Source: Bacillota bacterium (GTDB lineage Bacteria > Bacillota > Sulfobacillia > Symbiobacteriales > ZC4RG38). Taken from it: 40,931 bases of DNA. The notes below the pieces were generated by a model, which worked only from the letters and a program-made list of their open reading frames with translations, had not been told where the DNA came from and searched no databases. Each line of letters starts with the position of its first letter. The stretch's first letter is position 1. Position numbers and translations under genes: made by a program. Where the stretch lies: assembly GCA_021890795.1 (NCBI GenBank), contig JAKKUO010000017.1, forward strand, positions 1 to 40,931, given 5' to 3'. Shown piece by piece: positions 25,102 to 32,906 of the stretch.

Positions 25102-25881
25102 GTGGACGTCTACCTGTACGTCGAGGGGAACTCGCCCCTGCACCGGCTGGATCCCCGGCCGAAGATGCTCCTGGTGGTGGGCCTCATCTTCCTGGCGGTG
25201 GCCGCCGAGCATCCCCTGGTACCGGGGGCGCTCCTCGGCCTGGTGCTGGCCGCCGCCCAGGTGGCCGGGGCGTGGCCGGCCCTCCGGCGGGTGCGGACCA
25301 TCCTCCTCACCATCGGCGGGTTCTCCACCGTCGCCTGGGCGCTCCTCGCCCGGGGCACCACCCCTCTCCTCGGCCCGGTGACGGTGGAGTCCCTCCTCTA
25401 CGGCCTGGGCACCGGGCTGAAGCTGGTGGCGACCATCGCCGGCAGCGTGGTCTTCCTGGCCACCACCAAGAACGAGGAGCTCGCCGCCGGGCTGATTCGC
25501 CTCGGCCTGCCCTACCCCGTGGCCTTCGCCTTCTCCACCGCGCTGCGGCTGGTGCCGACCTTTGTCGGCACCGGGGCGACCATCATCCAGGCTCAGAAGT
25601 CCCGGGGGCTGGACGTGGAGTCAGGCCACCTCCTGGAGCGGATGCGGAAGCACATCCCCCTGGTGGTGCCCATCTTCGCCGGCGCCATCCGGTCCGCCAA
25701 CCGTCTGGCCATGGCCCTGGAGTCCAAGGGGTTCGGGGCCCGCCCCCGGCGCACCTACTACCTGGAGCTGCGGATGGGGCCCGGGGACTGGGCGGCGGTG
25801 GCGGTGGCGGCGCTGATGTTCCTCGGCTTCCTCCTGATCCGCCTCACCGGCTGGGGGGAGATCCCGGGGCTCCACCGGTAG
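25102..25881 (+). CDS. ecfT: ECF transporter transmembrane subunit EcfT
   Basis: EcfT couples the ATPases to the substrate-binding S component. The 259-aa product starts at a GTG (site GGAAGGGGTG upstream) and begins with the standard S-P-L-H-R-L-D-P-R-P-K segment, followed by several membrane helices. Both coupling motifs are present: A-Q-K-S-R-G (164-169) and A-L-E-S-K-G (205-210), variants of the Ala-Arg-Gly motifs that bind the two ATPase grooves. The C-terminus ends with another membrane helix. Position and 6-nt spacing after the fused ATPase gene support one transporter. Confidence 0.93.
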   Translation: MDVYLYVEGNSPLHRLDPRPKMLLVVGLIFLAVAAEHPLVPGALLGLVLAAAQVAGAWPALRRVRTILLTIGGFSTVAWALLARGTTPLLGPVTVESLLYGLGTGLKLVATIAGSVVFLATTKNEELAAGLIRLGLPYPVAFAFSTALRLVPTFVGTGATIIQAQKSRGLDVESGHLLERMRKHIPLVVPIFAGAIRSANRLAMALESKGFGARPRRTYYLELRMGPGDWAAVAVAALMFLGFLLIRLTGWGEIPGLHR

Positions 25882-25979
25882 CCGGGGCAGGGGCCGGAGG
25901 GGTTCCCCCGCCAGCCTGGTCAGGCGCGGCGGGAGGTGCCGGGTAATCCACATCTGGAGTCGAAAGGGGTGTTCGGGTC

Positions 25980-26819
25980 GTGCGTGAGCTCTTCACCATG
26001 TGGCGGCATACCCGGATGATCGTGCTGACGGTGCTGGTGGCTGCGGTCTACGCCGCCGTGCTGATCCCCTTCAAGGCGATCCCCATCGTCCCGGGCATCA
26101 CCGAGTTGCGCATCGCCCAGGTGCTCCCGCCGGTCGCCTCCCTCCTCTTCGGCCCGGCAGCCGCCTGGGGCATCGCCATCGGCAACCTGATCGGCGATCT
26201 CTTTGGCACCTTTGGCCCCGGCAGCGCCTTCGGGTTCCTCGGAAACTTCTTCCTGGGGGCCATGCCCTACATGCTGTGGGGCCGCCTCGGCCCCCTCTCC
26301 GCCCACCAGGAGCCCGCCATGGCGAACCGCCGGCAGGTGCTGGAGTTCATCATCGTCACCGCGGTCTCCGGGATCGCCTGCGCCTTTGCCATCGCCTGGG
26401 GGCTGGAACTCCTCGGGCTCTTCCCCTTCACGGTGCTGGGGCTCCTCATCGCCATGAACAACGTGATCCTGCCCGGCGCCGTCGGCTGGATCGTCCTCCG
26501 GCTGCTTTACCGCCGGGTGAAGCGCTGGGGCCTCATCTGGACCGAGTTGATGGAGCCCGAGGAAGTGGGCAACCAGCCCACCGCCAGCGTCGCCGCGTGG
26601 CTCTGCGCGGTGGCGACCCTCGCCGGCTGGGCCCTCTGCCTGGCCCTCTCCGTGGGCGCCGGGGGCAAGTTCGGCGATGCGGGCCTCCAGGCCGGCACCG
26701 GCGGCGCCATGAACGTGGTCCTGGCCGGGGCACCCTTCCTGGCCGCGATCCTCCTGAGCTTTGTCCTGGGCAGCCCCCGCACCGACCTCGGTCAGCAGGG
26801 GGGCGAGCGGGCCGCCTGA
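25980..26819 (+). CDS. ECF transporter substrate-specific (S) component, QueT-like, ligand unknown
   Basis: The 279-aa product is a membrane protein with about six helices in its first 180 residues. The region I-T-E-L-R-I-A-Q-V-L-P-P-V-A-S-L-L-F-G-P then I-G-N-L-I-G-D-L-F-G resembles the QueT branch of S components, where R-x-x-E/Q-x-L follows an I/T-E-L segment. The protein is longer than usual (most S components have 180-220 aa), with an extra membrane hairpin after about 200. The start is GTG at 25980, preceded by GAAAGGGGTG. It closes the ECF cluster after a 98-nt gap. The ligand could be a queuosine precursor, but this is not established by sequence. Confidence 0.75.
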   Translation: MRELFTMWRHTRMIVLTVLVAAVYAAVLIPFKAIPIVPGITELRIAQVLPPVASLLFGPAAAWGIAIGNLIGDLFGTFGPGSAFGFLGNFFLGAMPYMLWGRLGPLSAHQEPAMANRRQVLEFIIVTAVSGIACAFAIAWGLELLGLFPFTVLGLLIAMNNVILPGAVGWIVLRLLYRRVKRWGLIWTELMEPEEVGNQPTASVAAWLCAVATLAGWALCLALSVGAGGKFGDAGLQAGTGGAMNVVLAGAPFLAAILLSFVLGSPRTDLGQQGGERAA

Positions 26820-26845
26820 CCACCGCCTCCGGAGCCTCCACCCAG

Positions 26846-26875
26846 GCGCAGGCCGGCGCTGCCGCCGGCCTGCGC
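26846..26875 (+). terminator. Hairpin terminator after the ECF transporter genes
   Basis: A 12-bp perfect inverted repeat (GCGCAGGCCGGC and complement) with a 6-nt loop lies 27 nt after the stop codon. It lacks a clear T-tract. The following region to 26993 contains the putative promoter area of the sigma-factor operon (AT-richer near 26930-26960). Confidence 0.55.
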
Positions 26876-26993
26876 TGCGTCGTCGCCGGTGTTACCGCCT
26901 GACCCGTGAACCGGATCGTTGCCGGGGCGTCTTCTTAGTTAGAGTGCTTTTGGCTCCGCAAAGGATGGACGCTCAGGAGGCGGTCGGTGCCCA

Positions 26994-27731
26994 GTGGTAT
27001 TCTGGAATGAAGCGGTACGGTGGGGCGGGCCCACCCCGTGGCTCCGAGAAGAGGCTTCCGCCCCCGGGGAGGACCCGCCGGCCAGGGCCCAGCCTACGGC
27101 CTGGGAGACTTCGGAGTGGATCGCTGGGCTCCGGGCCAGCGACCGGAAGGCTCTGACCCGGTTCGCCGAGGTCTGGGGGCCCCGGATCTACCGCTACGTG
27201 GCCCGCCGGGTGGCCAGCCCGGAGACGGCGGCGGACCTCACCCAGGAGAGCCTCCTCCGGGCCCTGGAGGCCATCCGGAGGGGTACGGAGCCCCGGGACC
27301 TGGCGGCCTGGCTCTACCGCATCGCCACCAACCTGCTCCGGGATGAGTACCGCCGGGCGGGCCGGACCCGGAATCTCCTGGCCGCGTGGCCGGAGGCCGG
27401 CGGTGATGGTGCTGCCGGCCCCTGGGGCGAGCCCGTGGGCTTTTCGGGGGCCGCGGACGCCCTGCCCCAGGCGGTCATCGACCAGATGCGCCGGGATGCG
27501 GTCCGCCGGGCGATTCGCAACCTGCCGCTGCCGCTGCAGGAGGTCCTGGTCCTGCGTTACTACGAGGCCCTCTCCGTGGAACAGATCGCCGAGGTGGTGG
27601 GCATCCCCCAGGGGACGGTGAAGTCCCGGCTGTACCGGGCCTACCGGCGGCTGGAACAGGAACTCGCACCGTGGCGGGAGGGGCCGCTGGGGGCCGGACC
27701 CGACAGGGAGGGAAGTCACCATGGGCGGTAG
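26994..27731 (+). CDS. ECF-type (group 4) RNA polymerase sigma factor
   Basis: The product has sigma region 2 at about 53-118 (R-I-Y-R-Y-V-A-R-R-V, D-L-T-Q-E-S-L-L-R-A-L, W-L-Y-R-I-A-T-N-L-L-R-D). A glycine/alanine-rich linker follows. Region 4 lies at about 165-225 (L-P-L-P-L-Q-E-V-L-V-L-R-Y-Y, then the HTH A-E-V-V-G-I-P-Q-G-T-V-K-S-R-L). Regions 1 and 3 are missing, as expected for the ECF class. The GTG at 26994, 13 nt behind AGGAGG, gives 245 aa; the first 45 residues look unconserved, so a later start is possible. It overlaps the next gene by 11 nt. The neighbours (membrane protein, ABC exporter genes) recall the sigY operon of Bacillus, so the sigma factor probably drives this operon. 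Confidence 0.88.
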   Translation: MVFWNEAVRWGGPTPWLREEASAPGEDPPARAQPTAWETSEWIAGLRASDRKALTRFAEVWGPRIYRYVARRVASPETAADLTQESLLRALEAIRRGTEPRDLAAWLYRIATNLLRDEYRRAGRTRNLLAAWPEAGGDGAAGPWGEPVGFSGAADALPQAVIDQMRRDAVRRAIRNLPLPLQEVLVLRYYEALSVEQIAEVVGIPQGTVKSRLYRAYRRLEQELAPWREGPLGAGPDREGSHHGR

Positions 27732-28749
27732 GGCGGATTGGGATCCCAGGTGGCTGGAGGCTTTCTGTGCGGACCTGCAGGAGGGGGCGCGGCTCAGCCG
27801 CGAGGAGCCACCGGACCCGGAGGCCGTCGCGGCCTTCGCCCGGCTCTTGGCCGAAGCCGACCCACCGCCGGTGCCCCCGGACCTGGTCCCTGCCCTGGTC
27901 GAAGCCCTGGCGCCGCCGGAGGCCGGGCACGCCGGCGCGGCGGGGGCGGCCGCTGCAGCAGAGGGGACGGCCGGTGCAGCGGCGGTGGCGGCAGCAGCGA
28001 GCCCTCCCCGGCCAGCCCCGGGGCTGGCAGCCCTCCTCCGGCTCCTCTGGGCCGAGGCCCGGTACCTGCCCCTCTCCTTCCTGGCCGTGGAGGCACTGCT
28101 GCTGGCAGCGGCGGTGCTGGTCAACCGGTATGTGGCCGCGCTCCTGGCGCTGCCCCCTGGCGAACCAGGCGCGGGGGCTGCCTGGTCTCACCTCCTGGCC
28201 CGGTCCCGGGACGCCCTGGTCCTGGTCGCGCCCGGGCTCGGGGCAGCGGTCGGCCTCTTCACGCTCTTGCCCTCCGCCCAGGGGGTGTGGGCGGACCTCG
28301 AGGCCCTCTCCCCCTTCTCCCGGTCCGCCCGGCTCCTGGCCCGAGCCGGGGTGGCCACGGTGGCGGCCCTCCTGGGCACCGGGGTCGCGGGGCTCCTTAG
28401 CCCCCATCCGCCGGGGGCAGCGGCGGCCCCGGCGGCGCTGGTGCTCCTCGCACGCACCGCCCCGCTGCTCCTCGCGGTGGGCTGGGCCCTGGTGTGGGCC
28501 CTCCGGCTGGGCACCCTGGGCGCGGTGGCCGCCTCCCTCCTCCTCTGGCTGGGCCTGGGGGTCCTGGGCGCCCGGGCCCCCCGGTGGGATCTCTTCGCGG
28601 TGCCGGCCACCCTCGGGGAGGCCTTGCCGCAGGCGGTGGCCCTGGCCCTCTCCCTGGCACTGATGGTCTGGGCGGCCGGGTCCGGGGACCCCGGCATCGC
28701 TCGGAGCACGGCCTTCCAGCGGGCCGGCGGGGCAGGCGGTCGTCCATGA
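27721..28749 (+). CDS. Membrane protein, probable anti-sigma factor
   Basis: The 342-aa product has a soluble N-terminal part of about 105 residues (acidic, then Ala/Gly-rich low complexity at about 67-98) followed by six predicted membrane helices. I see no Zn-binding H-x-x-x-C-x-x-C. Its gene overlaps the sigma-factor gene by 11 nt and shares an ATGA junction with the small ORF downstream. A cytosolic N-terminal domain, membrane anchor and coupling to the sigma gene fit a membrane-bound anti-sigma factor. No recognised family motif supports this, so the role is inferred from context. Confidence 0.6.
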   Translation: MGGRADWDPRWLEAFCADLQEGARLSREEPPDPEAVAAFARLLAEADPPPVPPDLVPALVEALAPPEAGHAGAAGAAAAAEGTAGAAAVAAAASPPRPAPGLAALLRLLWAEARYLPLSFLAVEALLLAAAVLVNRYVAALLALPPGEPGAGAAWSHLLARSRDALVLVAPGLGAAVGLFTLLPSAQGVWADLEALSPFSRSARLLARAGVATVAALLGTGVAGLLSPHPPGAAAAPAALVLLARTAPLLLAVGWALVWALRLGTLGAVAASLLLWLGLGVLGARAPRWDLFAVPATLGEALPQAVALALSLALMVWAAGSGDPGIARSTAFQRAGGAGGRP

Positions 28750-28862
28750 CCGCCGGGGCAGCGGAGCAGCCATGTTCAGTGGAGCAGGGGAGCGGCCGTG
28801 ATCGATGGGGCAGGGACGCGCCGAAGATCGATGGGGCAGGGGAACGGCCGTGATCGCAGTGG
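28733..28862 (+). repeat. Five-copy 26-nt degenerate tandem repeat across a gene junction
   Basis: Units begin at 28733, 28759, 28785, 28811 and 28837. The clearest unit (28785) reads CAGGGGAGCGGCCGTGATCG followed by ATGGGG; the others match it at roughly 18-24 of 26 positions by eye. Each unit carries a purine-rich ribosome-site-like stretch, and most have an ATG or GTG 8-11 nt later. The array spans the end of the anti-sigma-like gene, the 35-aa ORF and the start of the first ABC ATPase gene. Confidence 0.75.
28746..28853 (+). CDS. 35-aa linking ORF, coupled at both ends
   Basis: This ATG-started ORF begins in an ATGA overlap with the anti-sigma-like gene (28746-28749) and ends in a GTGA overlap with the ABC ATPase gene (28850-28853). 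The hydrophilic product (MTAGAAEQPCSVEQGS start, then R-D-R-W-G-R-D) is encoded almost wholly by the 26-nt tandem repeat and resembles no family I know. It could simply keep ribosomes moving to the ATPase start. Whether the peptide itself has a role is unknown. Confidence 0.45.
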   Translation: MTAGAAEQPCSVEQGSGRDRWGRDAPKIDGAGERP

Positions 28863-29545
28863 AAAGCCTGACCGTCGTCTACCCCGGCCGGCCGCCCCGG
28901 CGGGCCCTCCAGGACCTCACCCTCCGGATCCCGCCCGGGGTCACTCTTGTTCGGGGCCCGGCCGGGGCCGGGAAGTCGACCCTCCTCCGGGTTCTGGCCA
29001 CCCTCCTCGTCCCCGACCGGGGGCAGGTCCGGTACCCGTGGCCGGAATGCGGCCCCTGGGGGGACATGGGACCCTGGCACCTGCCCCGGCTCCGGACCCG
29101 GATCGGCTACGTGCCCCAGGACGGCCGCCTGGACCTCTCCCTCACCGTGGAAGGGGGCCTCGAATACCTGGCGGCCCTGCGGGGGGCGCCGGGGGAGGCG
29201 GTGGCGGCCCTCCTGGCCCGATGGGAGCTATGGCCGGTCCGGAAGCGGCGGCTCCGGGAACTCTCCGCGGGGGAGCTTCGCCGCTGGCTCCTGGCCCAGA
29301 GCCAGTTGGCGGCGCCGGACCTCTGGGTCCTGGACGAGCCGTCCCAGGGACTCGACGCCCCCGGGATGGTGACCCTGCGCCGAGAGCTGACCGGCTACCT
29401 TCAGGCGGCCCGGTCCGGGAGGGCCGTCTATGCGGTCGTGGCGACCCACGATGACCGGCTGGACGACCTCGCCACCGCGACGGTCTGGCTGGACGGTGGA
29501 CGGCTGCGGCTGGACGGACCGCCGGGCGAGGGGCGGCCGGGATAG
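28850..29545 (+). CDS. ABC transporter ATP-binding protein (exporter type)
   Basis: The 231-aa product, from the GTG at 28850 behind AGGGGAACGG, is a single ATPase domain. It has Walker A G-P-A-G-A-G-K-S-T, a Q-loop (V-P-Q-D-G-R-L-D), signature L-S-A-G-E, Walker B L-W-V-L-D-E-P-S-Q-G-L-D and the switch histidine in A-T-H-D-D. The signature departs from LSGGQ. The frame is also open from 28805, but the family match starts at 28850. It is the first of two ATPases in the operon, so the two may form a heterodimer with the two permeases, or serve one permease each. Confidence 0.88.
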   Translation: MIAVESLTVVYPGRPPRRALQDLTLRIPPGVTLVRGPAGAGKSTLLRVLATLLVPDRGQVRYPWPECGPWGDMGPWHLPRLRTRIGYVPQDGRLDLSLTVEGGLEYLAALRGAPGEAVAALLARWELWPVRKRRLRELSAGELRRWLLAQSQLAAPDLWVLDEPSQGLDAPGMVTLRRELTGYLQAARSGRAVYAVVATHDDRLDDLATATVWLDGGRLRLDGPPGEGRPG

Positions 29546-29652
29546 ATGGAGGGGCGGCGGCCGGAGTGAACCGGCTGCCGCCTTCTCCGTCTTCTCTCTG
29601 TGAAAAGCCTGCGGTCAAACCCCGCAGCCGCCAGAGCAGAGGAGGCGTCCCG

Positions 29653-30525
29653 ATGGAGATCGCAGTGGAGGACCTTACGGTGCGGTACGGCCGCCACCTG
29701 GCCCTGGCCGGGGTCAGCCTGCACCTCACGGAGGGGGTGACCGGCCTTCTCGGCCCCAACGGCGCCGGCAAGTCCACCCTGATGAAGGTGCTGGCGACCC
29801 TGCTTCCGCCCCAGGCCGGGCGGGTCCGGATCGGCCCCTGGGTGCTGCCCCGGGACCAGCATCCGGTCCGGGAGCGGCTGGGTTACCTTCCCCAGCAGTT
29901 CGGCCTCCCCGGCAACCTCACCGGTCGGGAGTACCTCCAGTACGCGGCCGCCATGAAGGGCGCCCCGGCCGCGGAGGCCGAGGCGCTCCTGGAGGCAGTG
30001 GGCCTGGCCGAGGCGGCGGACCGGCCGATCCGGACCTACTCCGGCGGGATGCACCAGCGCCTCGGCATCGCCCAGGCCCTCCTGGGGGACCCGGACCTGG
30101 TGGTCGTCGACGAGCCCACCGCCGGCCTCGACCCTGAACAGCGGACCCGGTTCCGGCACCTTCTCACCCGGCGCCGGCCAGGGCGGGTCACCCTCTTCTC
30201 CACCCACGTGGTGGCGGACCTGGACCAGGTGGCGGACCGGGTGGTGGTGCTCCACCGGGGGCAGGTCCGGTTCACCGGCACCCTGGGGGAGCTGGCCGCC
30301 CTGGCGGAAGGGTGGGTCTGGGTCATGGAGCGGCCGGTGGGCGCCCCGCCTCCCCCGGGCGCTACCGTAGTCTCGGAGCAGTGGGCCGACGGGCAGGTGC
30401 TCACCCGGGTCATCGCCCCGAAGCGCCCCGACCCCGCCGCCCGGCCGGTGCCGCCGACCCCGGAGGACGGCTACCTGGTCGTCATCCGGTCCGCCGCCCC
30501 TGCCGAGAGGGGGGACCGACGGTGA
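29653..30525 (+). CDS. ABC-2 type transporter ATP-binding protein
   Basis: The 290-aa product starts at the ATG at 29653, 7 nt behind GGAGG; the open frame from 29566 lacks a site. The ATPase domain is canonical: G-P-N-G-A-G-K-S-T, Y-L-P-Q-Q-F-G, Y-S-G-G-M-H-Q-R signature, V-V-V-D-E-P-T-A-G-L-D and F-S-T-H-V switch. This signature type is usual for ABC-2 exporters (bacteriocin, antibiotic, lantibiotic immunity). A C-terminal extension of about 75 residues, Pro/Ala-rich with a short beta-like part, follows. The stop overlaps the permease start in a GTGA junction (30522-30525), so this ATPase is most directly coupled to that permease. Confidence 0.92.
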   Translation: MEIAVEDLTVRYGRHLALAGVSLHLTEGVTGLLGPNGAGKSTLMKVLATLLPPQAGRVRIGPWVLPRDQHPVRERLGYLPQQFGLPGNLTGREYLQYAAAMKGAPAAEAEALLEAVGLAEAADRPIRTYSGGMHQRLGIAQALLGDPDLVVVDEPTAGLDPEQRTRFRHLLTRRRPGRVTLFSTHVVADLDQVADRVVVLHRGQVRFTGTLGELAALAEGWVWVMERPVGAPPPPGATVVSEQWADGQVLTRVIAPKRPDPAARPVPPTPEDGYLVVIRSAAPAERGDRR

Positions 30526-32906
30526 GGGAACTGGTCACCCGCACGCCCTCGGTTCGGGCGGGAAACCGCACCCCCTCGGTCCGGGTGGAAAGCCGCACCC
30601 CCCACCCATTTCCGGTGATGCTGGCCTACGAGGTGCGCCGAACCTGGCGCTCGCCCCTGCCCTGGCTGCTGGTCCTCGCGGCCGGGCTGCTGGCCGGTGG
30701 CGCTCCGTACCTGACCGGCGGAGCCCATGGGCCTGCGGGCTGGTGGGCTCCGGCCCTGGTCCGGCATCGTCAGACGGCCTTCCTGCTCCCCCTGCTGGGC
30801 ACTCTGCTCAGCGTTTACTCCGCCTGGGAGGCCCAGCGGGACCGGCGCACCCGCGGGGAGGAGGTCTTCCTGGCCTGGCCCCTGGCCGCCTGGCAGTGGC
30901 ATCTGGCCCGCTCCCTGGCCCTGGGGACCGTCACCCTCGCGGCCTGGCTCGCCCTGGCCGTCCCGGCCGCCGTCCACGCCCTCGCCTCCCACGGCGGGGC
31001 CGCACCGGCGGCAGAGGGCCTGTCCTGGATAGGTCCGGCCCTCCGGGACGTGGGCATCATCGCTGCGGACCTGCTGGCCTCCCTCCTGGGCGCCCAGGCC
31101 CTCGGCCAGGTGGCCGCGGCCCTAGTCCCGGGCACCGGGGGCCTCGTCGCCCTGGTCCTCTACCGGATGTTCGCGGTGGTGGCCCCAGGGGTGGTAATCG
31201 GGACCCTGCAGTGGCCCCATGCCCTCCTCGCCACCCCGGACCTGGGCACCTGGTATCCGCTCCCCGACCTCCGCTGGCAGCCCTACAGCGAGGCCTTCGG
31301 GCTCCGGCCCCATCAGGCGCTGTTCTGGACCCACCGGGCCTTCTGGGCCCTCGGGAGCCCGGCGGTCCTCCTGGCCCTGGCCCTCCTCCGCCACCGCCGG
31401 CGGGAGGCGCGGCCCTCCCGGTCCGGCCTCCTCGGCGCCCTGGCCCTGGCCGGCGCCCTGGCTGCGGCAGCGCCCTTCTTGGCCCACGAGCAGGCCCGGG
31501 TGGCCGCCTACCAGGCGGCCCTGGCAGCCTACGGCGAGGCGGTCAAGCCCGAACTGCGGCTGGGCCCCGATGACGCTGGCACCGACGGCTCCTCGAGTCC
31601 CGCCGGGACCCCGCAGGCCGAGCCCCCGGAGCCGTCCGGTGCGACGGCACCGACCGGCGCGCCCCCCGTCACCCCCCTCCGGTACGAGATCGAGGCGGAC
31701 CTGCGCCGGGCCCCCGAGGCCACCCTCCGGGCGGAGGTGGAACTCCTCCCCCGGGCAGCGACCGAGGAAATCCGGCTCACCCTGCGCCGGGTCTTCCGGG
31801 TCGAGACCGTGGCGGTGAACGGCCGCCCGGTGCCGGCCCAGACCGGCGTCGCCGCCCAGGGTGCCTCGCCCGGCGGGGGCGACCCGTCGCCGGGCGCCCG
31901 CGGCTTCTGGCAGCAGGGCGACGTGGTCGTCGTCCGGCTGCCGGAGCCGGCATCCTCCGACCAGCCCTTGCGGATCGCCATGACCTACCGGGGGCGGATC
32001 GCGGACTGGCGCCTCGCCCCCTATGAGACGCCGGTGGCCCTGGCGAACGCGGGGATGGTGGTCGTCCCCGCCACCTGGGGCTGGTACCCGGTCCCGGGGG
32101 AGCACCGGCTCACCTCCGAGATGGCCCTCACCTCCCTGGTCTATCGGGCCCTGATGGACCGGACCCGGCCCTTTAACGACGCCACCCCCGATTTCACCGT
32201 GACCGTCCACACACCTCCCGGCATCCGGGCCCTGGCGGGCTTCACCGCCCTTGGCCCCGCCCCCGGCGGCGGCACCACCTGGCGGCTCGCCGCCCGGCGG
32301 AACCGGGTGAGCCTCCTGGGCGGAGACTGGCACATCCAGGACCGGGGCCGCCTCACCTACCTGGTCCCGGCGGAGGAACTCGACACCTGGGAGGCGGCGG
32401 CCGCGGACCTGCACCGGCTCCTCACCGCAATCCTGGACTGGACCGGGCTGGAGTCCCTCGCCGTTGCGCCCCACTCCCTCCCGGACCCCCACATCCTGGG
32501 GACGGAACACCTCGGACCGGTCTTCCAGGCCGCCCCCGCCCGGGAACAGCTCGTCGACGGCCTCCGGCGGTGGCTCCTCCTGGAATGGCCATCGGCCACA
32601 CGCTGGGCGGCCCTCTCGTCGGACGACGAGGCTGAGGCCGCCGCTGCCTGGGACGCCTGGTCCCTCTACAACGGGGTAGTGGGCCTCGTGGTGGACAGGG
32701 CCGCGGCCGAAGCCTTCGGGGAGGCCCCGGACCCAGGCGATGGGCCCGGGAGCGACGTCCGGCAGCGGGTGGAAGCCTGGGCCGCCCGGACCCCAGTGCT
32801 GGAGCAGAAGCGTCAGCTCCACGCCCTTTTCGCCGCCGCCCGGGTGCGGCCCCTCACCCCGGCGGACTTCGCCTTCCTCGACGGGGGTGCGTCCGGTGCT
32901 CCGTAG
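30522..32906 (+). CDS. ABC-2 type permease fused to an M1-peptidase-like ectodomain lacking HEXXH
   Basis: The 794-aa product, from the GTG overlapping the ATPase stop, starts with a 9-residue repeat (R-T-P-S-V-R-A-G-N type). It then has a six-helix ABC-2 domain (about 35-320; R-T-R-G-E-E-V-F-L-A-W-P-L motif) and a membrane segment at about 312-330. The external part (about 390-780) looks like the N-terminal beta domain of M1 aminopeptidases (V-E-T-V-A-V-N-G-R-P-V and M-T-Y-R-G-R motifs). Such fusions occur beside ABC-2 ATPases. I find no H-E-x-x-H and no G-x-M-E-N, so it is probably not a peptidase. An ATG at 30619 (MLAYEVRRTWRSP) is an alternative start and would leave out the repeat. Confidence 0.8.
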   Translation: MRELVTRTPSVRAGNRTPSVRVESRTPHPFPVMLAYEVRRTWRSPLPWLLVLAAGLLAGGAPYLTGGAHGPAGWWAPALVRHRQTAFLLPLLGTLLSVYSAWEAQRDRRTRGEEVFLAWPLAAWQWHLARSLALGTVTLAAWLALAVPAAVHALASHGGAAPAAEGLSWIGPALRDVGIIAADLLASLLGAQALGQVAAALVPGTGGLVALVLYRMFAVVAPGVVIGTLQWPHALLATPDLGTWYPLPDLRWQPYSEAFGLRPHQALFWTHRAFWALGSPAVLLALALLRHRRREARPSRSGLLGALALAGALAAAAPFLAHEQARVAAYQAALAAYGEAVKPELRLGPDDAGTDGSSSPAGTPQAEPPEPSGATAPTGAPPVTPLRYEIEADLRRAPEATLRAEVELLPRAATEEIRLTLRRVFRVETVAVNGRPVPAQTGVAAQGASPGGGDPSPGARGFWQQGDVVVVRLPEPASSDQPLRIAMTYRGRIADWRLAPYETPVALANAGMVVVPATWGWYPVPGEHRLTSEMALTSLVYRALMDRTRPFNDATPDFTVTVHTPPGIRALAGFTALGPAPGGGTTWRLAARRNRVSLLGGDWHIQDRGRLTYLVPAEELDTWEAAAADLHRLLTAILDWTGLESLAVAPHSLPDPHILGTEHLGPVFQAAPAREQLVDGLRRWLLLEWPSATRWAALSSDDEAEAAAAWDAWSLYNGVVGLVVDRAAAEAFGEAPDPGDGPGSDVRQRVEAWAARTPVLEQKRQLHALFAAARVRPLTPADFAFLDGGASGAP
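30540..30602 (+). repeat. 27-nt tandem repeat at the permease start
   Basis: Two copies (30540-30566 and 30567-30593) and part of a third encode R-T-P-S-V-R-A-G-N, R-T-P-S-V-R-V-E-S and R-T-P. They lie between the GTG start and the first membrane helix. Lengths are multiples of three, so the frame is kept. Confidence 0.7.

Noticed and set aside
21310-25212. A 1300-codon open frame on the minus strand opposite the transporter genes
   Set aside because: It is a shadow of codon bias in GC-rich genes; the plus strand has complete, well-known families with ribosome sites.
28805-28849. N-terminal extension of the first ABC ATPase from 28805
   Set aside because: This part is made of the 26-nt tandem repeat and has no ABC-domain match; the GTG at 28850 has a good site and a coupled junction.
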